Position numbers and translations under genes: made by a program. A stretch of DNA of 64,000 nt from Lichenostomus cassidix (taxonomy: Eukaryota > Chordata > Aves > Passeriformes > Meliphagidae), in the NCBI GenBank assembly GCA_008360975.2, contig CM039182.1, positions 28,772,566 through 28,836,565 of the forward strand, in the 5' to 3' direction. This document shows, piece after piece, positions 63,618-64,000 of the stretch. The notes beneath the pieces are model-generated. The model ran no database searches and was not told the origin of the DNA. It saw only the letters and a program-made list of their open reading frames with translations. Position 1 is the stretch's first letter, and every line of letters begins with the position of its first letter.

Positions 63618-63864
63618 TTTAGGAGAGCTGACTGAAAAGGTGATCGGAACAAATGGAATGAATGCTGGAACCAGAATGAGAACAGAGAGATGCCCTCTCC
63701 TGAACAGTGATGTTTGGAAGACAACCATCCTCACAGCACTAGGGAGTGCCAAGGAGTATTCCACCAGGATGGAGGATGCAATACTTCGTGCACGTAATTC
63801 AAAGTTGGGCCTGGAAAATACATGTAAAATGATAGTGTATTCTCATTGGAGTGAGACTATGTAA
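63618..63864 (+). other. Candidate plus-strand exon at the right edge
   Basis: A strong acceptor-like site, TTTCTCTCATTCTCACAG (63600-63617), is followed by sequence open in one frame for about 82 codons to the stop after 63864. Readable parts include LGELTEKVIGTNGMNAGTRM and SAKEYSTRMEDAILRARNSK; I do not recognise the protein. Possible donors are at 63793/63794 (CAC then GTAATT) and 63833/63834 (CAT then GTAAAA), both weak. It may be an exon of a coding or non-coding transcript entering from the left, or a chance combination. Confidence 0.2.
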
Positions 63865-64000
63865 AAAAGCTAAATTCTATTATTTTCACATGATTTCTGA
63901 AACAGACTGAAAACAGAAACATTATTCAAGGAATATGAAGCTTGTAACTGACTCACTTCAGACTCACACTTGCATACTTCAGCTTTTGATGTCATAAACT
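63865..64000. other. AT-rich right edge, no gene recognised
   Basis: Nothing identifiable. The window ends inside non-coding sequence. Confidence 0.5.

Noticed and set aside
1..64000. CRISPR arrays, bacterial operons, riboswitches or phage genes
   Set aside because: None seen. The repeat content and the CpG island indicate a vertebrate nuclear genome.

Overview
The window reads as vertebrate, most likely songbird (passerine), nuclear DNA. It is AT-rich and has no long coding frame. Its recognisable interspersed repeats are dominated by CR1 LINEs, the characteristic LINE of birds. One short element at about 19814-19955 has a tRNA-Ile-like head with A and B boxes and a CR1-type tail, the architecture of TguSINE1 known from zebra finch. 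A solo endogenous-retrovirus LTR at 26473-26984 is bounded by a perfect 6-bp target-site duplication. No bacterial, organellar or free-virus features are visible.

Layout. 1-1140 holds a CpG island (about 525-960) with a CCGCN pentamer repeat and nearby splice-donor-like sites; it is probably the promoter or first exon of a gene whose other exons cannot be recognised here. 1190-12560 is AT-rich intron or intergenic DNA with a long poly(T) at 7347 that may end a minus-strand retrocopy. 12560-16000 holds two old CR1 3' fragments and the best unannotated gene candidate, on the minus strand at 13330-13802, with an open 160-nt exon, consensus-like splice sites and a downstream AATAAA. 19814-19955 is the SINE. 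24655-25340 is an old antisense CR1. 26372-26984 holds a MIR-like fragment or hairpin and the solo LTR. 31140-32510 is a GC-richer stretch with a (GGGACT)n array able to form a G-quadruplex. 39590-48980 contains four younger CR1 fragments. The rest, to 64000, is AT-rich non-coding DNA with small tandem repeats and some stretches that could be conserved regulatory elements.

How the parts relate. No operon or multigene system is visible. The clearest functional relationship is between mobile elements: the CR1 at 48015-48980 and the SINE share the same kind of 3' tail, which fits a SINE mobilised by CR1 machinery. No protein-coding gene can be named. The exon candidates are inferences from splice-like signals plus open frames and need transcript or cross-species support. 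Repeat family names come from remembered consensus patterns, not from a database search.
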